Below, one piece after another: positions 34,028 through 42,832 of a stretch of DNA of 64,000 nucleotides. Source of the DNA: JACVRW01 sp963728155 (GTDB lineage: Bacteria; Actinomycetota; Thermoleophilia; Solirubrobacterales; Thermoleophilaceae); NCBI GenBank assembly GCA_963728155.1, contig CAVSJF010000006.1, forward strand, positions 744,001-808,000, written 5' to 3'. Positions within the stretch are counted from its first letter, which is position 1. Every line of letters begins with the position of its first letter. A model generated the notes under the pieces. That model made no database searches, was not told the DNA's origin, and worked only from the letters and a program-made list of their open reading frames with translations. Position numbers and translations under genes: made by a program.

Positions 34028-36031
34028 TCAGGGTGCGACGCGCGCCGTCACGTGGGTTCCGCCGGTCGACGTGTGTCGCACGCGCAGGCTGCCTCCCAGC
34101 TCGGCGATCCGCTGGCGCAGCTGGGTGATGTCACGCGTGTCGCGCCTGGTGTCGCCCACACCGTCGTCGTCCACCGTGAGTACGAGGGAGTCGGGATGGG
34201 AGTACTCGAGGGACACGCCGATCCTCCTGGGGCCCTCGCGCCTCGCCGCGGTCATCGCGGTGTGCCGCGCCACCTGCACCAGCACGTCGCCCACGCCTCG
34301 GCGCAGCCGCTTGCCCACACGGGCGGCATCGGGCGAGATCTCGAGGTGGATCGGTTGCGAGAAGACGTTCTCGACATCCGACACGGCCGACGCCAGCCGT
34401 AGCGCCAGGTCGGGCGCCGGCGGGCTCGACAAGCGACTGATGACCGTGCGGATCGTCGTGTCGGCGCGCACCAGCAGCGCGCGCGTCTGCGATACGCCCT
34501 CGGCCACCGAGCGGTCGACGTCCTCCCGCTCCAGGGCCACGTCGAGGTTGAGTTGCGCGGCGAACAGGAGCTGCGCAACGTCGTCGTGCAGCCCCTCGGC
34601 GATGCGTTGGCGTTCGTGCAGGCGCGCCAGCTCCGCGCGCTGCTGCTGATAGCGCTCGGTCGCGCGCGCGAGCGCGGCGAGGTTCGCCAAACGCACGATC
34701 GCGTCTCGCTCCTCCTGCACGAAGGCGCCGCTTCCCATGCGCAGCGCGACCAGAGTGCCGATGCGCTGGGTGCCGAGATGCACGGGAACGTGAAAAGCCG
34801 CCCAGCCCGGCTCCGCGGCTGACGTCGGGCCGACGACGTAGGCGCGAACTCCCGGCTGGCTCTCCGCCTCGGCGAGAACCAATCGCTCGACCTCGGCCCG
34901 GGCGTCACCGCGGCGCCAGAGGATCGGCGCCGCGTCGTCTCGGACCAGCGCGAGAAGGCTCGCCTCAGCGACCCGGCCGAGCTCGGCGAGCGCGGGCACG
35001 AGGAACTCCCGCACGCTCACGCCCGACGCCAGCGCTACGGCCACATCCGCGAGTACCTCTTCGAGGCGCCTCTGATTGCGCAGCCGCATGTGCGCCTGGG
35101 CGATCTCCACCACCGTCGCGATCCTCGGGGCGAGGGCCTCGGCCCGGTCGAGGTCCTCCGCAGTGAACTCCTGGGCCTTGTCGGCGAGATGCAAGACCCC
35201 GATCGGGCGTCCCGCCGCGATCAGCGGTACGGAGAGCACCCGCTTGAGGGCGAAGTCGTCCGCCAGGTCCTTGAAGAGCGCCGGCTCGCGGCGCACGTCG
35301 TTGCCCAGGTATCCGCGGCCGGTGGAGAAGACCCGCGCGGAGTTGCTGCGAAAGTCGTCAGCGCTGATCTGGCACGCGGCGACGGTGGCGTCGTCCGCAT
35401 CGAACGAGCCGGCGAGCATCCGCAGGACCTGCCGTCGCTCGTCCCAGACCATCAAGCCCGTCGATTCCGCGCCGAACAGCGGGGCCACCGCCTCGTTGAG
35501 CGCCGAGCTCAACCCTTCGACGCTGGTGGCGGACCGAACGAGCTGGTCGACCCGGACCAGTCCTTGCACGCGCTCCACCTCGGGGACAACCCGCTCGCTG
35601 CGCCGGCGCTGGTCCAGTGCGGTGGCGGCCTGAAGAGCGAACACCTCGATGAGGTCGGCATTCTCGAACTGCCCGGATTCGCGTCGCAGTGCCAGGACCG
35701 CGGCCTGGCGATCCGGTCCGAGCGGCGCGGCGGCGCCGAGCGCGGCGACGTATCCGTGCCGCAGGAGGCCGGTTCTGCGGGCAGCGGGCGACGGATCGGC
35801 GGCCACCTGCAGCCTCCGCCCCTCGAGGCTCGCACTCAGCTCCACCAGCGAGGGCACGAGGCGCTCACGCTGCCCGCGGCTCAGGCCCTCCGAGGCCATC
35901 ACCACCGGCTCGCGATCCGGCTCCAGCAACAGGATCACGAGCGCGTCACTGGCCAGCGCGCGCTGGGCCGTGCCGGCGACGCCCGTGAGCTCGCCGTTGG
36001 CGGAGACGCGTGACGGGGCCGCGGCGCTCAT
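34028..36031 (-). CDS. GAF-domain NarL-family histidine kinase with degenerate ATPase (HK2)
   Basis: Cytoplasmic sensor kinase of 667 residues, similar in layout to HK1: GAF-type domains (SVPLIAAGRPIGVLHLADK is nearly the same as in HK1), HisKA_3 helix and C-terminal GHKL-like domain. Here the H-box is canonical, EGLHDDVAQ (His482-Asp483). The ATPase is not: the N-box aligns as ARHTAMTAARREG, with Thr594 where the essential Asn should be, and the G2 glycines are missing (DITQLRQRIAEL), though the G1-like VDDDGVG remains. ATG 36031 lies 5 bp after the response-regulator stop, so the two form an operon. Confidence 0.82.
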   Translation of the reverse strand: MSAAAPSRVSANGELTGVAGTAQRALASDALVILLLEPDREPVVMASEGLSRGQRERLVPSLVELSASLEGRRLQVAADPSPAARRTGLLRHGYVAALGAAAPLGPDRQAAVLALRRESGQFENADLIEVFALQAATALDQRRRSERVVPEVERVQGLVRVDQLVRSATSVEGLSSALNEAVAPLFGAESTGLMVWDERRQVLRMLAGSFDADDATVAACQISADDFRSNSARVFSTGRGYLGNDVRREPALFKDLADDFALKRVLSVPLIAAGRPIGVLHLADKAQEFTAEDLDRAEALAPRIATVVEIAQAHMRLRNQRRLEEVLADVAVALASGVSVREFLVPALAELGRVAEASLLALVRDDAAPILWRRGDARAEVERLVLAEAESQPGVRAYVVGPTSAAEPGWAAFHVPVHLGTQRIGTLVALRMGSGAFVQEERDAIVRLANLAALARATERYQQQRAELARLHERQRIAEGLHDDVAQLLFAAQLNLDVALEREDVDRSVAEGVSQTRALLVRADTTIRTVISRLSSPPAPDLALRLASAVSDVENVFSQPIHLEISPDAARVGKRLRRGVGDVLVQVARHTAMTAARREGPRRIGVSLEYSHPDSLVLTVDDDGVGDTRRDTRDITQLRQRIAELGGSLRVRHTSTGGTHVTARVAP

Positions 36032-36036
36032 CGCCC

Positions 36037-36705
36037 TCAGAACTGCGTTCTCGACCTGCCCGCTTCGCCGGCCGGCGGGATGTAGCCCATCCTGATCACC
36101 TTGGCGATCAGCTCGGTCTTGGTCCTCGCTCCGAACTTCGCCTTGAGCTTCTGCACGTGGAAGCGCACCGTCGACTCGGAGATGAAGAGCCGCGCGCCGA
36201 TCTCGTGGTTGGTGAAGCCCTGGGCGGCCAGCTCGAGCACCCGCTCCTGCTGCGGGGTGGGCATGGCCTCGCTCATCCGGCTGGCGACAAGCTCATGGAG
36301 CTGCTTTACGATCTGCGGCCCGCTCGTGGAGTCGGGCGCGCCGGTGTCGGCCATAACCCGCTCGATCGCGGCGCGCAGCTCGGGCAGCCCGGCCGCCTTG
36401 GTCACGTAGGCGAGGGCTCCGGCATCGAGCGCGCCCCGGACGGTCTCCTCGCTCAGGTAGGTCGTGAGGATGATCACCGCGGTGCTGGGGAAGCGCGAGC
36501 GCAGCTCGCGGGTCAGGTCCTCGCCGCTCATGTCCGGCAGCCGCAGATCCACGAGCGCGATGTCGGGCAACGTTCGCCGCGCCATCTCGAGCGCGGCCTG
36601 TCCCGTCTCCGCGGTTCCGACGACCTCGAGGCGAGAATCGGTGGCCAGAGAGGCGCGCAGGCCCTCCCGCACGACCTCGTGATCGTCGACGATCAGGATG
36701 CGCAT
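36037..36705 (-). CDS. NarL/LuxR-type response regulator
   Basis: Two-domain regulator of 222 residues. The receiver domain has VDDHE at the N-terminus, phosphoacceptor Asp53 in LVDLRLPDM, the switch Thr in ILTTYLS and the conserved Lys in AYVTKAAG. The LuxR-type helix-turn-helix follows: ERVLELAAQGFTNHEIGARLFISESTVRFHVQKLKAKFGARTK is the family pattern. ATG 36705 (MRILIVDDHE) is used; a longer frame upstream has no motif and no better start. It sits directly upstream of HK2 and near HK1, so it is the likely common output of both kinases. Confidence 0.88.
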   Translation of the reverse strand: MRILIVDDHEVVREGLRASLATDSRLEVVGTAETGQAALEMARRTLPDIALVDLRLPDMSGEDLTRELRSRFPSTAVIILTTYLSEETVRGALDAGALAYVTKAAGLPELRAAIERVMADTGAPDSTSGPQIVKQLHELVASRMSEAMPTPQQERVLELAAQGFTNHEIGARLFISESTVRFHVQKLKAKFGARTKTELIAKVIRMGYIPPAGEAGRSRTQF

Positions 36706-36779
36706 CTGCTGGCCGGATTGGCGCCGCTCGCTGATGGAACCACGATACCGGCCCCTATCCACGCGATGCGCGGGTGCTG

Positions 36780-38960
36780 TCACACGGTCGCGGCGGCGTA
36801 CGCGGCCAGCTTGGGCGCCGGCAGCATCTCCAGGTCCGTTGTCGCGATGTCCACGATGAGGCACGCCGCACAACCCGGGCAATAGTGCTCGCGGATCATC
36901 ACGTGCGGCTCCTCTGAGCGGTGGCGGACGTGCATGTCGAGCTCATCGAAGCGCTCCGTCACGGGCGTCTCGACCAGCACGGCCGCCTCGCGCCAGTTGG
37001 AGGCGGCGTCGCCGAGGTTCTCGCCGCACGACGCGCAGGTCCATGCGCCGTCGTCGATCTCGATGGAGACGGCGATGCTCTTCCTCGGCCCCAGCTCCTT
37101 CTGCGGCTCGCCGCCGATGCGCTCACGCCGGATCTCCTCCCGGCGCTGGGCGGTCGCGTCGACGTCCAACTCGCCGCTCTCGTCGACCAGCACGCCGTAG
37201 ATGACCCGCGCGTGATCGGCGGTCACGTAGTCGTCTCGCACGTCGAGGGCCACCTTTGCCGCGTCGCGCAGGAGCGGATCGCCCAAGCCACCGCCCGCGC
37301 CGCTCAGCATGACGAACAGATCGCCCCGCACGACCTTCATGTGGGTGATGTGCTGGCGAACCGGCTCGTCTGTGCCCTCGAAGCGCTCGCGCGTGGGCAG
37401 GACCTCCTGCGAGAGCAGGTCGGCGATGTTCGTGTCGACGACCTTGGAGTAGAGGCCCGTGGCGCCCGGGAACCCGCCTCCGAAGCCATGCGGCGGCACG
37501 TCGGACATCGAGTTGAAGCCTGGGCCCGCCATCAGGTCGCTGTAGTGCATCGCGTACGCCGTGTCGAGGGCCTGGCCGCCGCGCGACTCGCCCGGTCCGC
37601 CGGAGTTCGGCCGCAGCCGCTTCCACAGGAACAGCACCGGGTCGGCACTCTCGTGGTTCTCGACGTCCGGGATCCCGCCGCCGGTGGTGCAGGTCAGCCC
37701 GTAGGTGTCCTGGCCGTCGTGGATGGTCTGGGCGCCGCCGCCGCCCCCGATGGCGCCGTCGGGGTAGAAGATCACCGACACGCCCCCGTGCTGGTTGGTC
37801 CCGAAGAGGGCGTTGCCTGGGAAGCCATCGGTGTGCTGGCCGCCGATGCGGCCTCGGAGCTCGGGATCGTCGCTCGCCGCGAAGGCCTGGCACAGCACGT
37901 CCTTCGAGAGCTTGCAGGCTCGCATCCCGACCTCCGAGTGAGCGTTGCTCACCGGCGCCGGCGGTAGCGAGTTGACGATCGTGCCGGGCTCGCCGACGTC
38001 GACCGTGATCGGCCGCCACAGGCCGCCGTTCACCGGAAGGTCGCCGTAGACCATGAGCGTCATCAGGCCGGTCATGGCCTGCCCGAACATCGGCCCCATG
38101 GTCGAGTTGACGAAAGCATCGATCTGGGGAGCGCCGGTATAGAAGAAGCGCAGGTCCGACCCGTCGACCTCGAGGCGGAGGCGCAGCTCGAGGAGCAGGT
38201 CCGGGCCGTCGTGACCGTCCCAATGCTGCCAATCGACCGCCTCGTAGGTGCCGTCGGGCATCCTGGAGATGCGGTCGCGGATGACCTGCTCGGAGAGATC
38301 CTTGTTGATCTCGCAGAACTCTCGGTGGCGGTCGACGCCGTACTCGGAGACGATCTCCTGGAGCTTGCGCGACGCGGTGTTGTTGGCCGCGATCATCGAG
38401 CGGATGTCGTTGAGGACCGCGCCCGGGGCGCGCACGTTGGCTCCGATGTACTTCTCCCACTCCCCGTCGATCGCGCCGTCGCGGATGATCCGCACCGGCG
38501 GGAAGAGCAGGCCCTCCTGGAAGACGTCGTGCGCGCCTGGGGCATAGCCGGACACGCCGACGCCCCCGACGTCCAGCACGTGCATGTTCGCGAAGCTCCA
38601 GCCCAGGAGCTCGTCATCGGCGAAGGTGGGCATGATCACCGAGACGTCGCCCTGGTGCATGGCGCCCGCCGAGTGGGGATCGTTGACCATCCAGCCGTCC
38701 CCCGGCTTCAGGTCGTCGCTCACGAGCTCGGTGATCACCTCGGTGCCGATCTGCGACGACCCGACGTGGAAGAGCACGTAGGACGCGAACGCCAGGTGCT
38801 CGGGGATCGTGTCCATCAGGCACGTCGAGAAGTCCTTCGAGGACGTGACGATCGGCGAGCCGGACGTGCGAACGAGGGTGATGCCCATCTCGTTCGTGAC
38901 GTTCTCCATCGCCTTCCGGTGCACCTCGGCGGCGATGACGTCGTAATCGGTGGTGGCCAT
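36780..38960 (-). CDS. Hydantoinase B/oxoprolinase-family protein with C-terminal cysteine-rich domain
   Basis: HyuB-type large subunit related to N-methylhydantoinase B and to acetone/acetophenone carboxylase subunits. HyuB motifs include VTSSKDFSTCLMD, WMVNDPHSAGAMHQGDV, GQHTDGFPGN and GGIGGGGGAQ-like glycine runs. The last 100 residues add a domain with CASCGENLG and YCPGCAACLIVDI, two cysteine pairs that look zinc-binding and recall the small gamma subunit of acetone carboxylase fused in frame. ATG 38960 follows the HyuA stop by 12 bp. It ends the long leftward operon. Carboxylase or ATP-dependent lactam hydrolase are both possible. Confidence 0.82.
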   Translation of the reverse strand: MATTDYDVIAAEVHRKAMENVTNEMGITLVRTSGSPIVTSSKDFSTCLMDTIPEHLAFASYVLFHVGSSQIGTEVITELVSDDLKPGDGWMVNDPHSAGAMHQGDVSVIMPTFADDELLGWSFANMHVLDVGGVGVSGYAPGAHDVFQEGLLFPPVRIIRDGAIDGEWEKYIGANVRAPGAVLNDIRSMIAANNTASRKLQEIVSEYGVDRHREFCEINKDLSEQVIRDRISRMPDGTYEAVDWQHWDGHDGPDLLLELRLRLEVDGSDLRFFYTGAPQIDAFVNSTMGPMFGQAMTGLMTLMVYGDLPVNGGLWRPITVDVGEPGTIVNSLPPAPVSNAHSEVGMRACKLSKDVLCQAFAASDDPELRGRIGGQHTDGFPGNALFGTNQHGGVSVIFYPDGAIGGGGGAQTIHDGQDTYGLTCTTGGGIPDVENHESADPVLFLWKRLRPNSGGPGESRGGQALDTAYAMHYSDLMAGPGFNSMSDVPPHGFGGGFPGATGLYSKVVDTNIADLLSQEVLPTRERFEGTDEPVRQHITHMKVVRGDLFVMLSGAGGGLGDPLLRDAAKVALDVRDDYVTADHARVIYGVLVDESGELDVDATAQRREEIRRERIGGEPQKELGPRKSIAVSIEIDDGAWTCASCGENLGDAASNWREAAVLVETPVTERFDELDMHVRHRSEEPHVMIREHYCPGCAACLIVDIATTDLEMLPAPKLAAYAAATV

Positions 38961-38972
38961 CGTGGGTCTCCT

Positions 38973-41066
38973 CTATCGGCTGATGACGTAGTTCATGTAG
39001 GCGTCGCGCGAAACCTGGTTGCCCGGCGGCACATAGATCGTGGTGTCGGACGCGTCGATGATGGCCGGGCCCTCGGCGGACTGGCCGGGCTGGAAGGCCT
39101 CTTCGGTGTACACCGGCACCTCCGCGCGCTCTCGCTCGCTGGGCAGGAAGACCTCGCGCGTTTCGCGCGGGTTGGGCTTGTCGGAGGTGCCGTCCTCGTT
39201 GGCGATTACGAAGTGAGGACGGTCCTGGCGCCCGGTCACCGTCACGCTGTAGTTGATCAGGGAGATCGGCACGCCCTTCCAGGCCGTGCCCTCGCCGTAG
39301 GTGCGCTCGTAGAGCCGCGTGAACTCGGTACCCAGGGACTCCGCGTCGTCGCCGGTGAGCGGCTTGTCGGGCAGCGGCACGGTCAGCTCGTATACCTGCC
39401 CCGCGTAGCGGAAGTCGCCGCTGCGCTGGATCTCGATCTGGTCCTCGCTGAAACCCTCCGCGAGCATGCCGTCGCGAGCGCTCGCCACCATCTCGTCGGC
39501 CATGGTGTTGACCTTGTCGGCCCCCTCCGCGTTGCTCAGGTCCCAGCCGACACCCTGGTCGTTGCGCATCACGAAGTCGGCCGCGAGCAGGCCCAGCGCG
39601 CAGAACACCGAGCTGTTCTTGGGAATGACGATCGTCTGGATCCCCAGCCGTTCGGCGATCTGCGAGCCGAACATCGGCAGCGTGCCGCCGTAGGCCAGGA
39701 ACAGGAACTCGCGCGGGTCGTGCCCCTTGCCGACGCTCACCTCGCGCACGGCGTTGGCCATGTTCACGACCACCAGATCGTGCACCGCGGCCGCCGACTC
39801 CTCCGTCGACCAGCCGAACCTTTCGCCGAAGCGGCTGTCGAGCGCCTGCTTGGAGAGCTCGGGCTTGAGCTCGACCCGTCCGCCCAGATACCCCTCGGGG
39901 TCGATGAAGCCCATCGTGATCATCGCGTCGGTGACCGTCGGCTCCTCCCCCCCGCGGTTCAGCGCCGCCGGCCCGGGAGTGGACCCGGCGCTCTGGGGGC
40001 CGACCTGCGGCACCCCGCGCTCACTGATCCAGCCGATGGACCCGCCGCCGGCGCCGACCGAGACGACGTCGACGAGGTTGACGCCGGTCTGGAAGGGGCC
40101 GAGCTCGAGGTTCTTCTCGATGTGGATCTCGTTGTCGACGATGATCCCGGTGTCGAAGCTCGTGCCGCCCATGTCGCCGAGCAGCACGCCCTTGTGTCCC
40201 ATGCGCTTGGCCAGCTCGTTCGACCCGATCGCGCCACCGGCTGGGCCGGAGCCGAGCAATCCGAGCGGGTACTGGCGAGCCTTCTCCAGGCTGATGCCGC
40301 CGCCGAGTCCCTGGAAGAACGCCAGCCCGCCCTTGAGGCCGGCCTCGCGCAGCTTCTCGTTGAGCGACGTGAGGAAGATGTCCGCCTTGTCCTGCACATA
40401 GGAGTTGAGCACCGCGGTGGTGAACCGCCGCGTCTCGCCCTCGACCGGGAACACCCGGTGCGAGGGAGTGACGAACAGGTCGGGATAGAGCTCCTTCACG
40501 GCCGCCTCGGCCGCCAATTCGTGCTCGCCGTTGGCGTGACTCCATAGGAAGCAGATCGCGAGGGCGTCGATACCGAGGTCCTCGACCAGCCACTTCGTCT
40601 CGGTTCGGACCTGGTCGAGATCAATCGGCACCAACACCTTGCCCGACCAGTCGACGCGCTCGTCGATCTGGCGGATCGCGCGCCGGTCCACTATGTCAGG
40701 GACGCTGACCTGGAGGTGATCGTCGATATCGGTCGTGCGTGCACCGCCGGCCAGGCGCATGAAGTCCTTGAACCCGTTCGTGGCCAGCACGCCGACCCTC
40801 GATCCACGCATGGTGGTGATGGTGTTGGTGACGACGGTGGTGCCGTTGATGAACAGCTGCGTCCGGCCCAGGAGCTCGCCCAGCTCCATGTCGAACTCGC
40901 CGGCGGCTACGGCAACCGCTTCGAGCACACCGCGGCTGAAGTCGTCGTAGGTCGTGAGCGCCTTGCCGCGCTCGACGCGATCGCCCAGGAAGACCGACAC
41001 GTCGGTATGGGTTCCACCGACGTCGACGCCGATGAAGGCCGCCTGCGAACTGCCGTTAGTGCTCAT
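38973..41066 (-). CDS. Hydantoinase A/oxoprolinase-family protein
   Basis: HyuA-type ATP-binding subunit, partner of the following HyuB gene. The N-terminal phosphate-binding motif is GVDVGGTHTDVSVF. Further family segments are NGTTVVTNTI, FFQGLGGGIS, GSGPAGGAIGS, LGDMGGTSFDTGIIV and VSVGAGGGSIGWI. Full length at 697 residues. Such proteins activate a carbonyl or lactam oxygen by phosphorylation, which makes their pairing with an APH-type kinase operon notable. About 100 bp separate it from the ligase stop, including a small inverted repeat. Substrate unknown. Confidence 0.85.
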   Translation of the reverse strand: MSTNGSSQAAFIGVDVGGTHTDVSVFLGDRVERGKALTTYDDFSRGVLEAVAVAAGEFDMELGELLGRTQLFINGTTVVTNTITTMRGSRVGVLATNGFKDFMRLAGGARTTDIDDHLQVSVPDIVDRRAIRQIDERVDWSGKVLVPIDLDQVRTETKWLVEDLGIDALAICFLWSHANGEHELAAEAAVKELYPDLFVTPSHRVFPVEGETRRFTTAVLNSYVQDKADIFLTSLNEKLREAGLKGGLAFFQGLGGGISLEKARQYPLGLLGSGPAGGAIGSNELAKRMGHKGVLLGDMGGTSFDTGIIVDNEIHIEKNLELGPFQTGVNLVDVVSVGAGGGSIGWISERGVPQVGPQSAGSTPGPAALNRGGEEPTVTDAMITMGFIDPEGYLGGRVELKPELSKQALDSRFGERFGWSTEESAAAVHDLVVVNMANAVREVSVGKGHDPREFLFLAYGGTLPMFGSQIAERLGIQTIVIPKNSSVFCALGLLAADFVMRNDQGVGWDLSNAEGADKVNTMADEMVASARDGMLAEGFSEDQIEIQRSGDFRYAGQVYELTVPLPDKPLTGDDAESLGTEFTRLYERTYGEGTAWKGVPISLINYSVTVTGRQDRPHFVIANEDGTSDKPNPRETREVFLPSERERAEVPVYTEEAFQPGQSAEGPAIIDASDTTIYVPPGNQVSRDAYMNYVISR

Positions 41067-41165
41067 TCACTCTCTCTCCCCGGACGTCGAAGCTCCGTCG
41101 CGCATGGCAACGACGGAGCTGGGCATACCTCGTTCGCAGTGTTTCCTCGGAGGGGTGCTCTCGAA

Positions 41166-41183
41166 ACTGTCCCTTCCGACAGT
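41166..41183. repeat. Short inverted repeat between ligase and HyuA genes
   Basis: ACTGTC (41166-41171) and GACAGT (41178-41183) are perfect arms around six bases. It abuts the ligase stop codon and lies about 100 bp before HyuA. The stem is short for a terminator. The AACTGTC core also occurs 38-40 bp upstream of two other leftward genes (45344 and 53007), so an operator is conceivable. Confidence 0.25.
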
Positions 41184-42784
41184 CAATCCGTCACGGCCAC
41201 CTCGGCGAACCGCTCGCGCAGGAGAAACTTCTTCGGCTTCCCGCCGATCGTCTTCGGGATCTCGTCGACCACGCGCACCGACGTCGGCTTCTTGAAGCTC
41301 GCGAGCCGCTCCTGGCAGAAGCCGATGATCGCCTGCTCGTCGATCGAGGCGCCCGGCATCGGCTCGATCACGGCGCACACGCTCTCGCCCCACTTCTCGT
41401 CCGGCAGTCCGATCACCGCCACGTCGGCGACTGCCTCGTGGGCGCGCAGCACATCCTCGATCTCGGCCGGGAAGATGTTCATCGCGCCGCTGATGATCAT
41501 GTCCCCCTTGCGGCCCGAGATGAAGAGGAAGCCGTCCTCGTCGAAGTATCCGACGTCGCCGGTGTGCAGCCAGCCGCCGGCAAGCAGTCGCTCGGTCATC
41601 TCCGGGTTGTCCCAGTAGCCGGCGGTCACCGACGGCCCGCGGACGAGGATCTCGCCGTCCTGGCCCGTCGGAGCGTCGTTTCCCTCGCTGTCGACCACTC
41701 GGATGTCGGCGTGCATGGCCGGCTTGCCGGCCGATCCCGGCTTGGTGCGGGCGTACTGCGGCGGCACGAAGACGACGGAGCCCCCGCCCTCGGTGAGGCC
41801 GTAGACCTGGATGAAGTCGGTGTCGGGAAACGCGGCCTGCGTGCGCTGCGTGGTGGCCGCCGACACGGGCTGCCCTCCGGACATGATCATCCGCAGCGAC
41901 GAGAGGTCGTAGTCGCCGAGGTTGGGCAGCCGCAGGATCTCGTAGATCATGGTCGGGACCCAGAGCACGTGGGTGATCCGCTGCTCGGCCACGTAGCGGA
42001 TCAGGTCCTCCGCGTCGAAGCCGCTCGAGGGCTTGATGTGCACGGTGCCGCCCTGGTAGAGCATCGCCCAGGTGAAATCGTGCCGGCCGCCGATGTAGTA
42101 GAGGTCGATCACGACGTAGCACGAGTGCTGTGGAGCGAGCTGGAAGTCGATTATCTGCTGCAGGGCGTTGAACATCACGGTCCCGTTGGACCACACGACG
42201 CCCTTCGGATTCCCGGTCGTCCCCGACGTGAAGATGATCTCGTGTGGGTCGTCGAGCAGTCCGTCGACCGGTGGCCGCTCCGAGCTCGCGGAACGGCAGA
42301 GCTCGTCGAAGGAGAGATCGCCGGCGCCGTTGCCGAGGACGATGATCGTCCTCAGCTCGGGAACCTCTCCCGCGCGGCGAAGCTCGGCCACGGTCGACAC
42401 GAACTTGTCCTCGACGAAGATCGCCCGGGCTCCGGAGCGCCGCAGCAGGTTGGCGAGCTCGTCGCGCCGAAGTCGCCAGTTCAGCGGCGACATGATCGCG
42501 CGCGCCGACGAGATCCCCACCTCGATCTCCATGAACTCGAGCCGGTTGGAGGTGAGCACCGCGACGCAATCCATCGGCTCGATGCCCAGGCCGATCAGCG
42601 CGTTGGCGATGCGGCGCGACTGATCTCCGAGCTCGCGGTAGGTCCGGACCTGGTCCTCCACGACGATCGCCGGCTTGTCGAGCTCCAATCCACCGCGCTC
42701 GAAGAGGTAGGCGAGGTTGAGCGAGTTCCAGCGGGCGAAGCCACCGGCGTCGAGCTTCACCTTGGCGGGGTCGTATCCGAGCAT
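41183..42784 (-). CDS. AMP-forming acyl-CoA ligase (operon 2)
   Basis: Class I adenylate-forming ligase, about 533 residues. Motifs: FTSGTTGNPKGVVWSNG (nucleotide loop), QVYGLTEGGG, GGWLHTGDVGYFDEDGFLFISGRKGDMIISGAMNIFPAEIE, and the C-terminal catalytic Lys in IPKTIGGKPKK. ATG 42784 (MLGYDPAKVK) is chosen because GAAGGA stands about 7 bases upstream; ATG 42802 is possible. Located between the APH-type kinase and HyuA in the long leftward operon. It would supply the CoA thioester on which the kinase and dehydrogenase act; the acid is unknown. Confidence 0.86.
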   Translation of the reverse strand: MLGYDPAKVKLDAGGFARWNSLNLAYLFERGGLELDKPAIVVEDQVRTYRELGDQSRRIANALIGLGIEPMDCVAVLTSNRLEFMEIEVGISSARAIMSPLNWRLRRDELANLLRRSGARAIFVEDKFVSTVAELRRAGEVPELRTIIVLGNGAGDLSFDELCRSASSERPPVDGLLDDPHEIIFTSGTTGNPKGVVWSNGTVMFNALQQIIDFQLAPQHSCYVVIDLYYIGGRHDFTWAMLYQGGTVHIKPSSGFDAEDLIRYVAEQRITHVLWVPTMIYEILRLPNLGDYDLSSLRMIMSGGQPVSAATTQRTQAAFPDTDFIQVYGLTEGGGSVVFVPPQYARTKPGSAGKPAMHADIRVVDSEGNDAPTGQDGEILVRGPSVTAGYWDNPEMTERLLAGGWLHTGDVGYFDEDGFLFISGRKGDMIISGAMNIFPAEIEDVLRAHEAVADVAVIGLPDEKWGESVCAVIEPMPGASIDEQAIIGFCQERLASFKKPTSVRVVDEIPKTIGGKPKKFLLRERFAEVAVTD

Positions 42785-42832
42785 CGCCGTTTCCTTCTCC
42801 ATCGCCCTCGTTGAGCTTCTCAACGGTGCCAC

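Noticed and set aside
36780..41066. Simple hydantoin or 5-oxoproline utilisation locus
   Set aside because: The cysteine-rich C-terminal domain of HyuB and co-transcription with CoA-pathway genes point away from it; kept as hydantoinase/oxoprolinase family only.
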